Origin: an uncultured Myxococcales bacterium | Lineage (GTDB): Bacteria > Myxococcota_A > Polyangia > Polyangiales > Polyangiaceae | Length of the DNA: 64,000 nt | Direction of reading: 5' to 3' | NCBI GenBank assembly: GCA_937949945.1 | Contig: CALFEQ010000075.1 | Span: forward strand, 11,463-75,462 | Shown here: positions 54,538 through 63,388 of the stretch, piece by piece | Position numbering within the stretch: the first letter of the stretch is position 1 | Layout of the letters: every line of letters starts with the position of its first letter | Made by a program: the position numbers and the translations under genes | Notes under the pieces: model-generated | What the model saw: the letters and a program-made list of their open reading frames with translations, nothing else | Database searches by the model: none | What the model was told of the DNA's origin: nothing

Positions 54538-54594
54538 GCGGAGGCCTCGCCCCGACGCCGTTGCACGCGCGATGCCTCGGCACGCGAAGAAGAG

Positions 54595-55245
54595 CTAAGG
54601 CGCGAACGTATAGTCGCCGACGCGATCTCGGAGGTGTCTAGATCGGTGGAGCAGGCGACCGCCTTGACGACGACGCTGCCTCCGCCGGCAGGAGGCTCGA
54701 TGCGGATGGGGCTGCCGCCGTACGTCATGGTCGTGTCCCCCGTACACTCCATGCGCGCGCCCTCGTCGCAGAGAGCCTCCAGCGCATACTGGCAGCCCGG
54801 ATTCGACCCGTCGGTGGTGTAACAGATCGTCGCCGGGCTCGACGTCGCGGAGATGGTGACGTCGACACCCTGATCGTACGTGCCCGCCGCCGGGGTGAAT
54901 GTCGGAGGTGCATTCGCCGCTGGGAGCCTCGCGATCACGACGTGGCGCTCGCCGTGTCGGTGGTGCCCGTGCCGGGGACGTGGGCGACGGCGCGGATGTC
55001 GGTGGTCTGCGTGACGATCAACGGCCCCGCGAGCGTGTCACTCCCTCGGCGGAGCCTTCGCCGCTCGCGTCCGAGCCTCGATCGCCCCCGGCGTCGCCGG
55101 CGAGCCCACCGTCGGACTCCGGTCCGCCCGACGCGCTCTCGTCGCAAGCGACCAGCACGAGCGCGCTCGCACCGATCATCGCTCCCAACGCCGCCACGAT
55201 CGTTTCCACCCGATGCGAGCAATGTCCCATGGGACGAGACGACAC
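54595..55245 (-). pseudogene. Broken lipoprotein gene with chitobiase-like (CHB_HEX) repeats
   Basis: Three frames must be joined. Frame 1 (from 55245) gives a lipoprotein signal ending ASALVLVAC and an Asp/Gly/Ser linker, stopping near 55018. Frame 2 gives the second half of a repeat (SDTLAGPLIVTQTTDIRAV, HVPGTGTTDTASAT), stopping at 54935 where GCCACGTCGTG seems to have lost a base from GCCACGTACGTG. Frame 3 gives a whole repeat (PPTFTPAAGTYDQGVDVTIS, ATICYTTDGSNPG). A further lost base hides the expected end YTFAP and stop at 54595-54597, so the present frame runs on to 54534. The intact protein was probably an exported repeat protein. Confidence 0.7.
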
Positions 55246-55367
55246 AGAAGAGCTTCATCGTTGGAGACTGGAGACTGGGGGCTGTCGACGGACGTCGACC
55301 TCCTTTGCGCCGACCCGTAGCCGGGCTACGAGGCCCGTCGCTGTCCGACCTTCCGGAGGCGCGTCAG

Positions 55368-56300
55368 ATGGAGCTCACCCTCAGCGGCGTTTCCAAGACC
55401 TACCCGAACGGTGTCCGCGCGCTCGCGGACGTGACGCTGACGATCCCGCGCGGGATGTTCGGCCTCCTCGGCCCGAACGGCGCCGGCAAGTCGACGCTGA
55501 TGCGGAGCATCGCGACGCTGCAGAGCATCGACAGCGGCTCGATGCGTTTCGGGGACATCGACATCGTCCGTCAGCCGGAGAGGCTGCGCGAGACGCTCGG
55601 CTACTTGCCCCAGGACTTCGGTGTGTACCCGAAGGTGACGGCGATCGACATGCTCGATCACCTGGCGCAGCTCAAGGGGATCTCCCGGAGCAGGGATCGC
55701 GACGAGGCGGTGCGCGCGCTGCTCCACAAGACGAACCTCTGGGAGTACCGGAACCGGCGGCTCGGCTCCTTCTCCGGCGGCATGAAACAGCGCTTCGGGA
55801 TCGCGCAGGCGTTGCTCGGCAACCCTCGTCTGGTCATCGTCGACGAGCCCACGGCCGGTCTCGATCCCGCCGAGCGGTTCCGGTTCCACAACCTGCTCGC
55901 CGAGATCAGCGAGGACGTCGTCGTGCTGCTCTCGACGCACATCGTCTCGGACGTCGCCGACCTCTGTCAGAACATGGCCATCATGGCGAGGGGACGGGTC
56001 ATCCTCACCGGTCGCCCGCTCGACCTGATCGGCTCGCTCCGCGGACAGGTGTGGAAGCGCTTCGCGACGGCGGAAGAGCTCGCAATCTTCCAGCGCGAGC
56101 TCCGCGTCATCGCCGTGCGGCGCGTCGCCGGACAGCGGCTCGTCCACGTCCATTCGCGAGAGCAGCCCGGGCCGGGGTTCGAGCCGGCCGAGCCGGATCT
56201 CGAGGACGTCTACTTCCACGCGCTCGCGAGCGACGCGGCGAACGCCGCCGCGCCCGCGCCGACCGCGCCGTCGTCGTTGCAGGGAGCCGTCGCGTCATGA
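55368..56300 (+). CDS. ABC transporter ATP-binding protein
   Basis: 310 residues; GGAGG at 55355-55359 precedes the ATG. Walker A GPNGAGKST (35-43), Q-loop LGYLPQDFGVYP, signature SFSGGMKQR (134-142), Walker B RLVIVDEPTAGLD (154-166) and H-loop LLSTHIVSDV are all present. The C-terminal 80 residues form the extension common in ABC-2 type ATPases, ending in an Ala/Pro tail. The stop overlaps the permease/peptidase start (ATGA), so the two form one transporter unit. Confidence 0.93.
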   Translation: MELTLSGVSKTYPNGVRALADVTLTIPRGMFGLLGPNGAGKSTLMRSIATLQSIDSGSMRFGDIDIVRQPERLRETLGYLPQDFGVYPKVTAIDMLDHLAQLKGISRSRDRDEAVRALLHKTNLWEYRNRRLGSFSGGMKQRFGIAQALLGNPRLVIVDEPTAGLDPAERFRFHNLLAEISEDVVVLLSTHIVSDVADLCQNMAIMARGRVILTGRPLDLIGSLRGQVWKRFATAEELAIFQRELRVIAVRRVAGQRLVHVHSREQPGPGFEPAEPDLEDVYFHALASDAANAAAPAPTAPSSLQGAVAS

Positions 56301-59300
56301 GCGCTCCGAGGTTGATCCTGGCGCTGGTGAGCTTCGAGCTCGTCCGGCGCATCAAGATGATCTCGACCTGGGTCTACGCCGTCATCCTCTTCGGCGCGGG
56401 CTTCCTCATGATGCTGTCGACGGGCGGCGCGTTCAGCAGCGTCACGGTCGTGACGAGCAACGAACGCGTGATGGCCAACGGCCCGGTGTCGCTCTTCGGC
56501 ACGATCGGGATCGTCGCCCTGTTCGGCGTCTTCACCGTGGCGGCGATCTTCGGTCAGGCGGCCTACCAGGACTTCCAGCACGGCACGTGGATGCTCGTCT
56601 TCACGAAGAACGTGAAGAAGACGCCCTATCTCCTCGGGCGCTTCCTCGGCGCGCTCGTCTTCGCTTGCGTGCTGTTCCTCGCGATCGGCGTCGGGCAGCT
56701 CCTCGGATCGATCGTCGTCCACTTCATCCATCCCGAGGCGCTCGGCCCCACCTCGGCGGTGGCGTACCTCTGGCCGTACCTCGTGCAGGTCTGGCCGATG
56801 CTCTTCTTCGTCGGGGCGCTGTTCTTCACGCTCGCGGCGGTCTTGCGACGCATGGCGCCCGTCTACGTGGGCGCCGTGGTCCTCGTGCTCGGGTACCTGC
56901 TGACGACGACGCTCATCCGGGACGTGGAGAACATGACCCTCGCGGGGCTCCTCGATCCCTTCGGTTTCCTCGCCTTCGGCATCGTGACGCGGTACTGGAC
57001 GCCGGCCGAGCAGAACACGCTGCTCGTGCCGCTCTCGAGCCTCTTCGGCGTGAACCGTGTGCTCTGGTCGGGCGCCGGGATCGCGCTGCTCGCGCTCGCC
57101 GTCCAACGCTTCCGAACGACGGTCGACGAGCACCGCGGGCGCGCGATCGGCGACGAGGAGCGCTCGGAGGACGCGACGCCGTTCCCGGCGACGGTGCCCG
57201 TCTCGACGACGACGGGATGGGCGCGCGCGAGCTTCGGCCTCGTGAGGATCTACTTCCGCGAGATCGTCCGTTCGGGCGTGTATTGGGCGCTCGTCGTCTC
57301 GGCCGCGTTCTTCGGCACCCTCATCGTCCTGTTGACGAAGGAGATCTTCGGCACCGCGACGCTGCCGGTCACGTACCAGACGCTCGAGATGACGACGGCC
57401 GCCGTGCGCCTGTTCGGGCTCATCATGGTGACGTTCTGGGCCGGCGAGCTCGTGTGGCGCGAGCGCGACGTCGGCGCGCAGGACATCTTCGACGCGACGC
57501 GGGCGCCCACGTGGGTCGGCTACGTCGCGAAGCTCGGTGCGCTCTTCCTCGTGGCGCTCTCCGTGGAAGGGGTGAGCGCCGTCATCGCGCTCGTCTCGCA
57601 GATCGGCCGCGGCTACCTCGCGATCGAGTGGAGCCTCTACCTGGCGCAGCTGCTCGTCATCGACTTCTCCGGGCTCGCGCTCGCGGCCGTCCTCGCGTTC
57701 TTCGTGCACGTGCTCGTCGACCACAAGTACATCGGGCACGCGGTCATGGTCCTCTACTACGTGTCGAAGATCGCGCTGGTCGCGATCGGAGTGGAGGAGC
57801 CGCTCGTCCAGTACGCGTCGTCGCCGAGCACGCCGTACTCGGACATGAACGGCTATGGCCATCTGCTCGGGCCGTTCTTCTGGTTCCGTGCCTATTGGTC
57901 GGGCTTCGCAGTCTTGCTCGTCGTCGCCGGCTACGCGCTCTTCGTCCGAGGGCGGGAGCGCCGGCTCCGCGCGCGCATCGCCGCGGGCCGGCAGCGGCTC
58001 GGGCCGTTCTCGAAGCTCCTCGCCGCGGCGGGAGCGCTCGTGTTCGTCGTCGCCGGCGGCACGATCTTCCACTTTACGCACGTCGTGAACCGATACGAGA
58101 CGGCGAAGGACAAGGAGCGGAAGCGCGCCGACTACGAGAAGAAGTACAAGTCGATGGCATCGCTCCCGCAGCCGAGCATCGTCGGCGCGGAGGTGAGGAT
58201 CGACATCTATCCCGAGGACCGGAGGCTCGTCGCGAAGGGCAGCTACCGGATCGCGAACAAACGGAGCGAGCCGATCTCACGCGTGATGCTGAACATGGAC
58301 GACGACGTCTTGGTCCACGACCTGCGCATCGGCGACACGCGCGCCACGGAGGTCGACGAGCGGCTCGCCGTCCACTTGTTCACGCTGCCGTCGCCGCTCG
58401 CGCCGGGTGACGAGGCGGACCTCGTCTACGATCTCGAGCTGCATCCGAAGGGCATTTCCCACGGTGGCCCGAAGCTCGCGGTGGTCCACAACGGCACCTT
58501 CGTGAACAACGACATCCTGCCGCTGATTGGCTACTGGCCCCACGTGGAGCTCGAGAGCGATCGCGACCGCAAGAGCTACGGGCTCCCGCCGAAGGAGCGC
58601 ATGGCTCCGCGCGACGATCCGAACCAGCGCATGCACAACTACATTCGCCGTGACTCGGACTTCATCCGGTTCGCGGCGACCGTGAGCACGTCGGGCGATC
58701 AGATCGCGGTCGCGCCCGGGTACCTCGAGGGCGCGTGGTGGGAAGGAAACCGCCGCGTGTTCCGCTACGTCATGGATCAGCCGATCCTGAACTTCTTCTC
58801 CGTCCTGTCCGCGCGCTACGAGGTGAAGCGCGACGAGTGGAACGGCATCAAGCTCGAGATCTTCCACCACCCGACGCACACGCAGAACCTCGATCGGATG
58901 ATGCAGGGGATGAAGGACGCCCTCGCGTACGCGACCGAGGCGTTCGGCCCCTACCAGCACCGGCAGGTGCGCATCCTCGAGTTCCCGCGCTACCGGACCT
59001 TCGCGCAGTCGTTCCCCAACACGATCCCGTACTCCGAGGCGATCGGCTTCATCGCGCGCGTCCGAGACTCGGACCCCGACGACGTCGACTACCCGTACTA
59101 CGTGACCGCCCACGAGGTCGCGCACCAGTGGTGGGCCCATCAGGTCGTCGGCGCGAACGTCCGCGGCGCCACGATGACGTCGGAGTCGATGTCCCAGTAC
59201 ACCGCGCTGATGGTCATGCAGCGCAAGTACGGCAAGGAGCGGATGAGGCGCTTCCTCAAGTTCGAGCTCGACGCGTACCTGCGCGGCCGCGCCCTCGAGC

Positions 59301-59878
59301 GCAAGAAGGAGCTGCCGCTGGCGCACAACGAGAACCAGCAGTACGTCCACTACAACAAGGGGAGCGTCGCGATGTACGCGCTCGCCGACTACATCGGCGA
59401 GGACCGCGTGAACCGCGCCCTGCGCAAGGTCGTCGAGAAATGGAAGTTCCGAGGACCGCCGTACGCCACGGCGAAGGACATCGTCGACGCCCTGCGCGAG
59501 GAGACGCCGCCCGAGTACCAGTACCTCATCGACGATCTGTTCGAGACGATCACGCTCTACGACAACCGGACGCTCGAGGCCTCCGTCGCGAAGAACGCGG
59601 CGGGGACGTGGGACGTCACGCTGAAGGTCCTCGCGAAGAAGCTCCGGAGCGACGACGCGGGCCGGCAGACCGAGCTCGACTTCGAGGACTGGATCGACGT
59701 CGGAGCGCTGGACGGCGCCGGCACGGCGATCCACCTCGAGAAGGTCCGGATCAAGAACGGCGAGTCGGAGGTCCGTTTCACCGTGAAGGAGCGGCCCGCC
59801 AAGGTCGGCATCGATCCGCTCAACAAGCTCATCGACCGCGACTCGAACGACAACGTGAAGGTGCCCTCGGCGTCGTGA
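56297..59878 (+). CDS. ABC-2 permease fused to M1-family metallopeptidase
   Basis: 1193 residues. The N-terminal half carries about twelve hydrophobic segments arranged as two ABC-2 permease units (first about 15-270, second about 315-560) and a last anchor near 590. The C-terminal half is an M1-type peptidase with H939-E940-x2-H943 in HEVAHQWWAHQ and the third zinc ligand E963 in TMTSESMSQYTA; the GxMEN-type exopeptidase loop is not evident. The same fusion is known in Bacteroidota and Proteobacteria. The peptidase may act on peptides moved by the transporter. Reading is coupled to the ATPase by ATGA. Confidence 0.9.
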   Translation: MSAPRLILALVSFELVRRIKMISTWVYAVILFGAGFLMMLSTGGAFSSVTVVTSNERVMANGPVSLFGTIGIVALFGVFTVAAIFGQAAYQDFQHGTWMLVFTKNVKKTPYLLGRFLGALVFACVLFLAIGVGQLLGSIVVHFIHPEALGPTSAVAYLWPYLVQVWPMLFFVGALFFTLAAVLRRMAPVYVGAVVLVLGYLLTTTLIRDVENMTLAGLLDPFGFLAFGIVTRYWTPAEQNTLLVPLSSLFGVNRVLWSGAGIALLALAVQRFRTTVDEHRGRAIGDEERSEDATPFPATVPVSTTTGWARASFGLVRIYFREIVRSGVYWALVVSAAFFGTLIVLLTKEIFGTATLPVTYQTLEMTTAAVRLFGLIMVTFWAGELVWRERDVGAQDIFDATRAPTWVGYVAKLGALFLVALSVEGVSAVIALVSQIGRGYLAIEWSLYLAQLLVIDFSGLALAAVLAFFVHVLVDHKYIGHAVMVLYYVSKIALVAIGVEEPLVQYASSPSTPYSDMNGYGHLLGPFFWFRAYWSGFAVLLVVAGYALFVRGRERRLRARIAAGRQRLGPFSKLLAAAGALVFVVAGGTIFHFTHVVNRYETAKDKERKRADYEKKYKSMASLPQPSIVGAEVRIDIYPEDRRLVAKGSYRIANKRSEPISRVMLNMDDDVLVHDLRIGDTRATEVDERLAVHLFTLPSPLAPGDEADLVYDLELHPKGISHGGPKLAVVHNGTFVNNDILPLIGYWPHVELESDRDRKSYGLPPKERMAPRDDPNQRMHNYIRRDSDFIRFAATVSTSGDQIAVAPGYLEGAWWEGNRRVFRYVMDQPILNFFSVLSARYEVKRDEWNGIKLEIFHHPTHTQNLDRMMQGMKDALAYATEAFGPYQHRQVRILEFPRYRTFAQSFPNTIPYSEAIGFIARVRDSDPDDVDYPYYVTAHEVAHQWWAHQVVGANVRGATMTSESMSQYTALMVMQRKYGKERMRRFLKFELDAYLRGRALERKKELPLAHNENQQYVHYNKGSVAMYALADYIGEDRVNRALRKVVEKWKFRGPPYATAKDIVDALREETPPEYQYLIDDLFETITLYDNRTLEASVAKNAAGTWDVTLKVLAKKLRSDDAGRQTELDFEDWIDVGALDGAGTAIHLEKVRIKNGESEVRFTVKERPAKVGIDPLNKLIDRDSNDNVKVPSAS

Positions 59879-59890
59879 GCACCGGCGCGC

Positions 59891-60691
59891 TCAGGGATCG
59901 TACGTGACGGCGACGTCGTCGTAGTGGACGGTGAGCTCCGGGCGGGCGACGTTCACGAACGCGATTCCGACGTGGACGTGCAGTGCACCTCGCGGGAACG
60001 GGTTCGAGAGCAGCCGCTCGACCGCGAGCGCGCCGTCGATGGTGACCCGAGCGCGGGTCGGCGAGGCAGACGCGTCCACCTCGAGCGTCCACTGCTGCCA
60101 GACGTCGGGCTTGAACCCTGCGAGATCGTAGCGGGCATAGTTGCTGAAGTCCGAGCGCTCGTAGGCCTGCTCCGCGAGCACGACGGTCCCGTTCCGCGCC
60201 TCGAGCATGAGCTGCCCTCCGACACTGTCGGGCGTCTCGAGTCGCAGCCGGGCGATCTGGGCGTTGCGGGTCGAGGCAGGTGCCTTCATCCAGAACGTCA
60301 CGATCACGCGCGACGTCGGCTCGGGGAACACCGTATGGAGATAGGCTGCCGCGCCCGTGCCCACGGGCGCATGCGCCCGAAGACTTCGGGTCGCGGAGTG
60401 GAAGGTCGTGGTGTCGATCGAGATCGTCCCGTTCCCCCCTACCGCGCGCGAGACCCACGGGCCGACGACGGTGTCCCGCTCGAAGTCGTCGAAGAACTGC
60501 GGCGTGAGCGCGCCGTCGGAGGCGTCCACATCGACGTCGTCGCTCGCGTCGAGAGGTTCGGTCGCGTCCGGTGTGCCGCCGTCGGGGTCACCGCTCGGTG
60601 CGCCGCCGCTGCTGAAGCCGCTCAAGCCTCCGAGCGAGCACGCCACCGAGAAGGACACGAGCACGAGGAGCGCCCGACGAGACCACTCCAT
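59891..60691 (-). CDS. Lipoprotein with concanavalin-like domain
   Basis: 266 residues. The signal peptide ends at VSFSVAC; a Gly/Asp/Pro linker follows. The domain from about residue 65 (FFDDFERDTVVGPWVSR, then RVIVTFWMKAP, WQQWTLEVDAS, LTVHYDDVAVTYDP) has the strand pattern of a jelly-roll lectin/LamG-like fold. No catalytic pair is visible, so binding of a glycan or protein is more likely. A paralogue lies at the window end. It converges with the permease/peptidase gene 12 bp away. Confidence 0.75.
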   Translation of the reverse strand: MEWSRRALLVLVSFSVACSLGGLSGFSSGGAPSGDPDGGTPDATEPLDASDDVDVDASDGALTPQFFDDFERDTVVGPWVSRAVGGNGTISIDTTTFHSATRSLRAHAPVGTGAAAYLHTVFPEPTSRVIVTFWMKAPASTRNAQIARLRLETPDSVGGQLMLEARNGTVVLAEQAYERSDFSNYARYDLAGFKPDVWQQWTLEVDASASPTRARVTIDGALAVERLLSNPFPRGALHVHVGIAFVNVARPELTVHYDDVAVTYDP

Positions 60692-60751
60692 GGATCTCAG
60701 GGTACTCCGTCGCGGCGGAAGCGGCGATCGTCGAGTGTCCAGGAGACGGTT

Positions 60752-62446
60752 TCACTCGACGAGCTGGAAGCGCTCGGCGAGCCGATCCCTCCGTGCAGGA
60801 TCGAGAAAGCGTGCGTGGGGGACGCCCACGACGTGCAGCCGGCGGCTGGTCGGGACGGCGAGGAGCCGATCGCCGTAGGCGTTGACGTTCTCCACCGTCC
60901 AGTACGCCGTGCCGAGGGGCCTGACGACGAGCCGCTCGAGCGCGACCGTGTGCGGACTAGACAGGATCGCATCGAGGCCCTTCAGCGTCATCGTCGACCC
61001 GTTGTGCATCTCGAGCGACTCCAGGGACGTCGCTCGCGAGGACTCCGCGATTTGCACGGCCGTTCCGTCGCCGATGGGCACGCCGAGCACCTGGATCCTA
61101 CGGAGCCGCGCGCCGTGCTCGCCGGTGAAGAAGGCCGACATCGCGGCGTCGGTCACGTTGGAGTGGGTCCACAGCACGAGCTCCTCGAGGCTGGTCCGTG
61201 CGGCCGCGAGCTCTTCGAACGCCGCCGTGAAGTCGACCTCGGTCGACTCGTCGAGGTCGCGGGTGCGGCGCTCGGTGACGGAACGGAGCCGAGAGAGCGC
61301 CGGGTTCCGCGCGAGCCCGCGGAAGAGGCCGGCGCTCGTTCGGTTGCCGTGGAGCACGATCTCTTCGAGCATCGGCGCGTTCAACCGACCGAGGAACGAC
61401 TCCCAATCCTGCGCCGAATGCCCGCAGAACGTCAGCTCGAGGCGACGCAGGCCTCCGAGGTTGGGGCTCTCCGCGAGCGCGGCGAGAGGCAGCGGCTTCG
61501 AACCGGGATCCGACTGCGCGATGGCGAGCGTCCGCACGCGAGCCAGCGCGGGCGCGGCCCCGAGCTTCGTCAGGTCCTTGGCCGTGAAACGTGGATGGTC
61601 GAGCTCGAGCGCGGTGACGGGAGCGGCGTCCAAGAAGCGGGCGCCGTGCTTGGCGAACGCCGCGGCCGTCATGCGAAGCCGCGCGGGGAAGCCTCGATCG
61701 AACCACTCCTTTCGCGTGTACTCGGCGAGCTCGCCGGCGAGGTTCCTCCAGCTCGCCTCGAGGATCGCCTTCGCTCGCCGTTCGAGCTCGTCTCGGCGCG
61801 CGCCCGAGGCGTGCGCCATCTCGCACTGGAGCGTGATGAGCTCTCCGCGCGTGTCGCCGCGCTCGAGGAGCCAGTCCGCGTAGACGAGCCGCGGCGCGTC
61901 GTCGTCCGGAGCCTCGACGACCGCGCGGAGCAGCGCGGCCTCCTCCTCGACATCGGACCGACGCGTCGAGGCGCCGGCCTGTGGTCGGTCGTTCGAGAGC
62001 GCGAACCGGAGCCTGTCGTACCCCGGCTTTCGTGCCCAGGCCTCGAGGCGCGTCCGGTTCTCCTCGGGCCGTTTCGACCACGGCTCGAGGTCGTACCACG
62101 CCGCGACGATGTTCTTCCTCGTGCTCATCGGGCGCTTCAGGCCGATCGTGATCCACGATTTGTCCTCGCCGTCGGTCCAGCGGACGAGCAGGCAGTGTGC
62201 GGGGTACGTGCGCTCGTCGACGCGCTCGTAGACGAACCCGTGCTCGGACTCGAGGGCGCGCTGCATCAGCGCCACGACGTAAGGAAGCCGTATGCTGCGG
62301 ACGCGTGTGTCGGCGCACAGCTCGGCGAGCGCCGCGACCTCGGAGCGCTGCATCACGACACCGAGCTCGCGGCACGCGGCGGCGCGTGCGTCGTCGTCTC
62401 CGTGCTCGAGGGCCTGGGCGATGGCGGCGTGATCGAGCTGCCTCAT
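60752..62446 (-). CDS. TIGR02996-domain protein with leucine-rich-repeat-like half
   Basis: 564 residues from ATG 62446; an upstream GTG at 62464 would overlap the preceding gene. The N-terminal part carries the TIGR02996 repeat-companion motif AVVEAPDDDAPRLVYADWLL then ERGDTRGELITLQ near residue 200. The C-terminal 300 residues show irregular leucine-rich repeats (LRRLELTFCGHS, LEEIVLHGNRT, LEELVLWTHSNV, LESLEMHNGST). The combination is typical of Myxococcota and Planctomycetes proteins of unknown role. The first 150 residues contain a separate domain (CLLVRWTDGEDKSWITIGLK) that is not recognised. Confidence 0.8.
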   Translation of the reverse strand: MRQLDHAAIAQALEHGDDDARAAACRELGVVMQRSEVAALAELCADTRVRSIRLPYVVALMQRALESEHGFVYERVDERTYPAHCLLVRWTDGEDKSWITIGLKRPMSTRKNIVAAWYDLEPWSKRPEENRTRLEAWARKPGYDRLRFALSNDRPQAGASTRRSDVEEEAALLRAVVEAPDDDAPRLVYADWLLERGDTRGELITLQCEMAHASGARRDELERRAKAILEASWRNLAGELAEYTRKEWFDRGFPARLRMTAAAFAKHGARFLDAAPVTALELDHPRFTAKDLTKLGAAPALARVRTLAIAQSDPGSKPLPLAALAESPNLGGLRRLELTFCGHSAQDWESFLGRLNAPMLEEIVLHGNRTSAGLFRGLARNPALSRLRSVTERRTRDLDESTEVDFTAAFEELAAARTSLEELVLWTHSNVTDAAMSAFFTGEHGARLRRIQVLGVPIGDGTAVQIAESSRATSLESLEMHNGSTMTLKGLDAILSSPHTVALERLVVRPLGTAYWTVENVNAYGDRLLAVPTSRRLHVVGVPHARFLDPARRDRLAERFQLVE

Positions 62447-62453
62447 GCGAGAC

Positions 62454-62720
62454 TCACTTCGCACGGCAGCCCTTCAGGTGGGTTCTCTCGACCGGCCTGC
62501 ACGCGTAGTCCTTCGGGCAGTCCTTGTCCTTGTCACAGATGAAGAGGCACACGAGCGGCCCCGGACCGTTCGTCGGTCTGCCGCACACCGTGCCCGGGAC
62601 GCAGACGTCCGTCGTGCCACCCGGGACGTCGCAGACTTCGCCCGGCTCGGACTCGCTGCTGCACGCCGCCGTCACCACGAAGACGAAGAGGAGCGCTCCG
62701 AAGATCCACCGTCTCTTCAT
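62454..62720 (-). CDS. Small Cys-rich lipoprotein
   Basis: 88 residues. The signal peptide MKRRWIFGALLFVFVVTAAC ends in a lipobox cysteine. Seven further cysteines lie in VCDVPGGTTDVCVPGTVCG, CLFICDKDKDCPKDYACRP and KGC, a likely disulphide-bonded domain. It precedes the TIGR02996 gene by 7 bp and is divergent from the WD40-like remnant. Function unknown. Confidence 0.75.
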   Translation of the reverse strand: MKRRWIFGALLFVFVVTAACSSESEPGEVCDVPGGTTDVCVPGTVCGRPTNGPGPLVCLFICDKDKDCPKDYACRPVERTHLKGCRAK

Positions 62721-62764
62721 GGGACGAGGATACGCACATCCATCGTGGCGCGAAGTGCCCGAGC

Positions 62765-63388
62765 GTGGTGGCCGGCAGGCGGACACTTTCCCACGCCGAC
62801 GGCTCGCGCACCGGGGAGCGCAGGGGCGTGGCGGTCGTGGTCGACGTCGACGGACGACTCCACGCCGTCGACCTCGGCCGGACGATGGGCGAGCTCGGAC
62901 CGTTCGGGAAGCCGGGCGCGATCGCCTCGTGCTCCGCCACGGATGCGCTGGCGCTCGCCGTGGACGACGAAGTGATTCTCTGGCGGAGCGGCGAGAGAAG
63001 CGAGCTCGCCGTCGGCACGCGCGCGACGGCGCTCGCCTTCGCGAAGGACGGCGCGGCGCTTGCGGTCGGGACGGAGCGTGGCGACGTCCGGATCTTCTCC
63101 GTCGCCGACGCTTCGCCGACGTGGACGAGCGCGCTGCGTGGCCCGATCGCGGACCTCCGGACCATTCCCTCCGCGGTGGCCCGTCGCCCCGAACGCGTTC
63201 GGTCGTATCGGGGTGTTGGTGATGCTCTCTCTGGGGCTTTTCGGCGTACGCGTGTGCGTGCGGGCGAAGTTGCATCACACGCCTTCCTTCGATCTGCCGA
63301 GCAGGCTCGATTACGGCACGAGGGGGCGCGTTGGGCGGAGGACGAGGTCGGCGTTCAGGGCGCGTACGCGATGCTCACGTCGTCGTAG
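62765..63388 (+). pseudogene. WD40-like gene fragment
   Basis: The frame starts at GTG and for about 135 residues shows WD40/propeller-like repeats (GVAVVVDVDGRLHAVDLG, ALALAVDDEVILWRSG, GAALAVGTERGDVRIFSV). After DLRTIP the frame becomes arginine-rich, while another frame continues with PPRWPVAPN and a hydrophobic segment (RIGVLVMLSLGLFGVRV). A frameshift near 63165-63175 is likely, and the 3' end overlaps the convergent gene. It could instead be a short intact protein with a poor tail. Confidence 0.45.
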
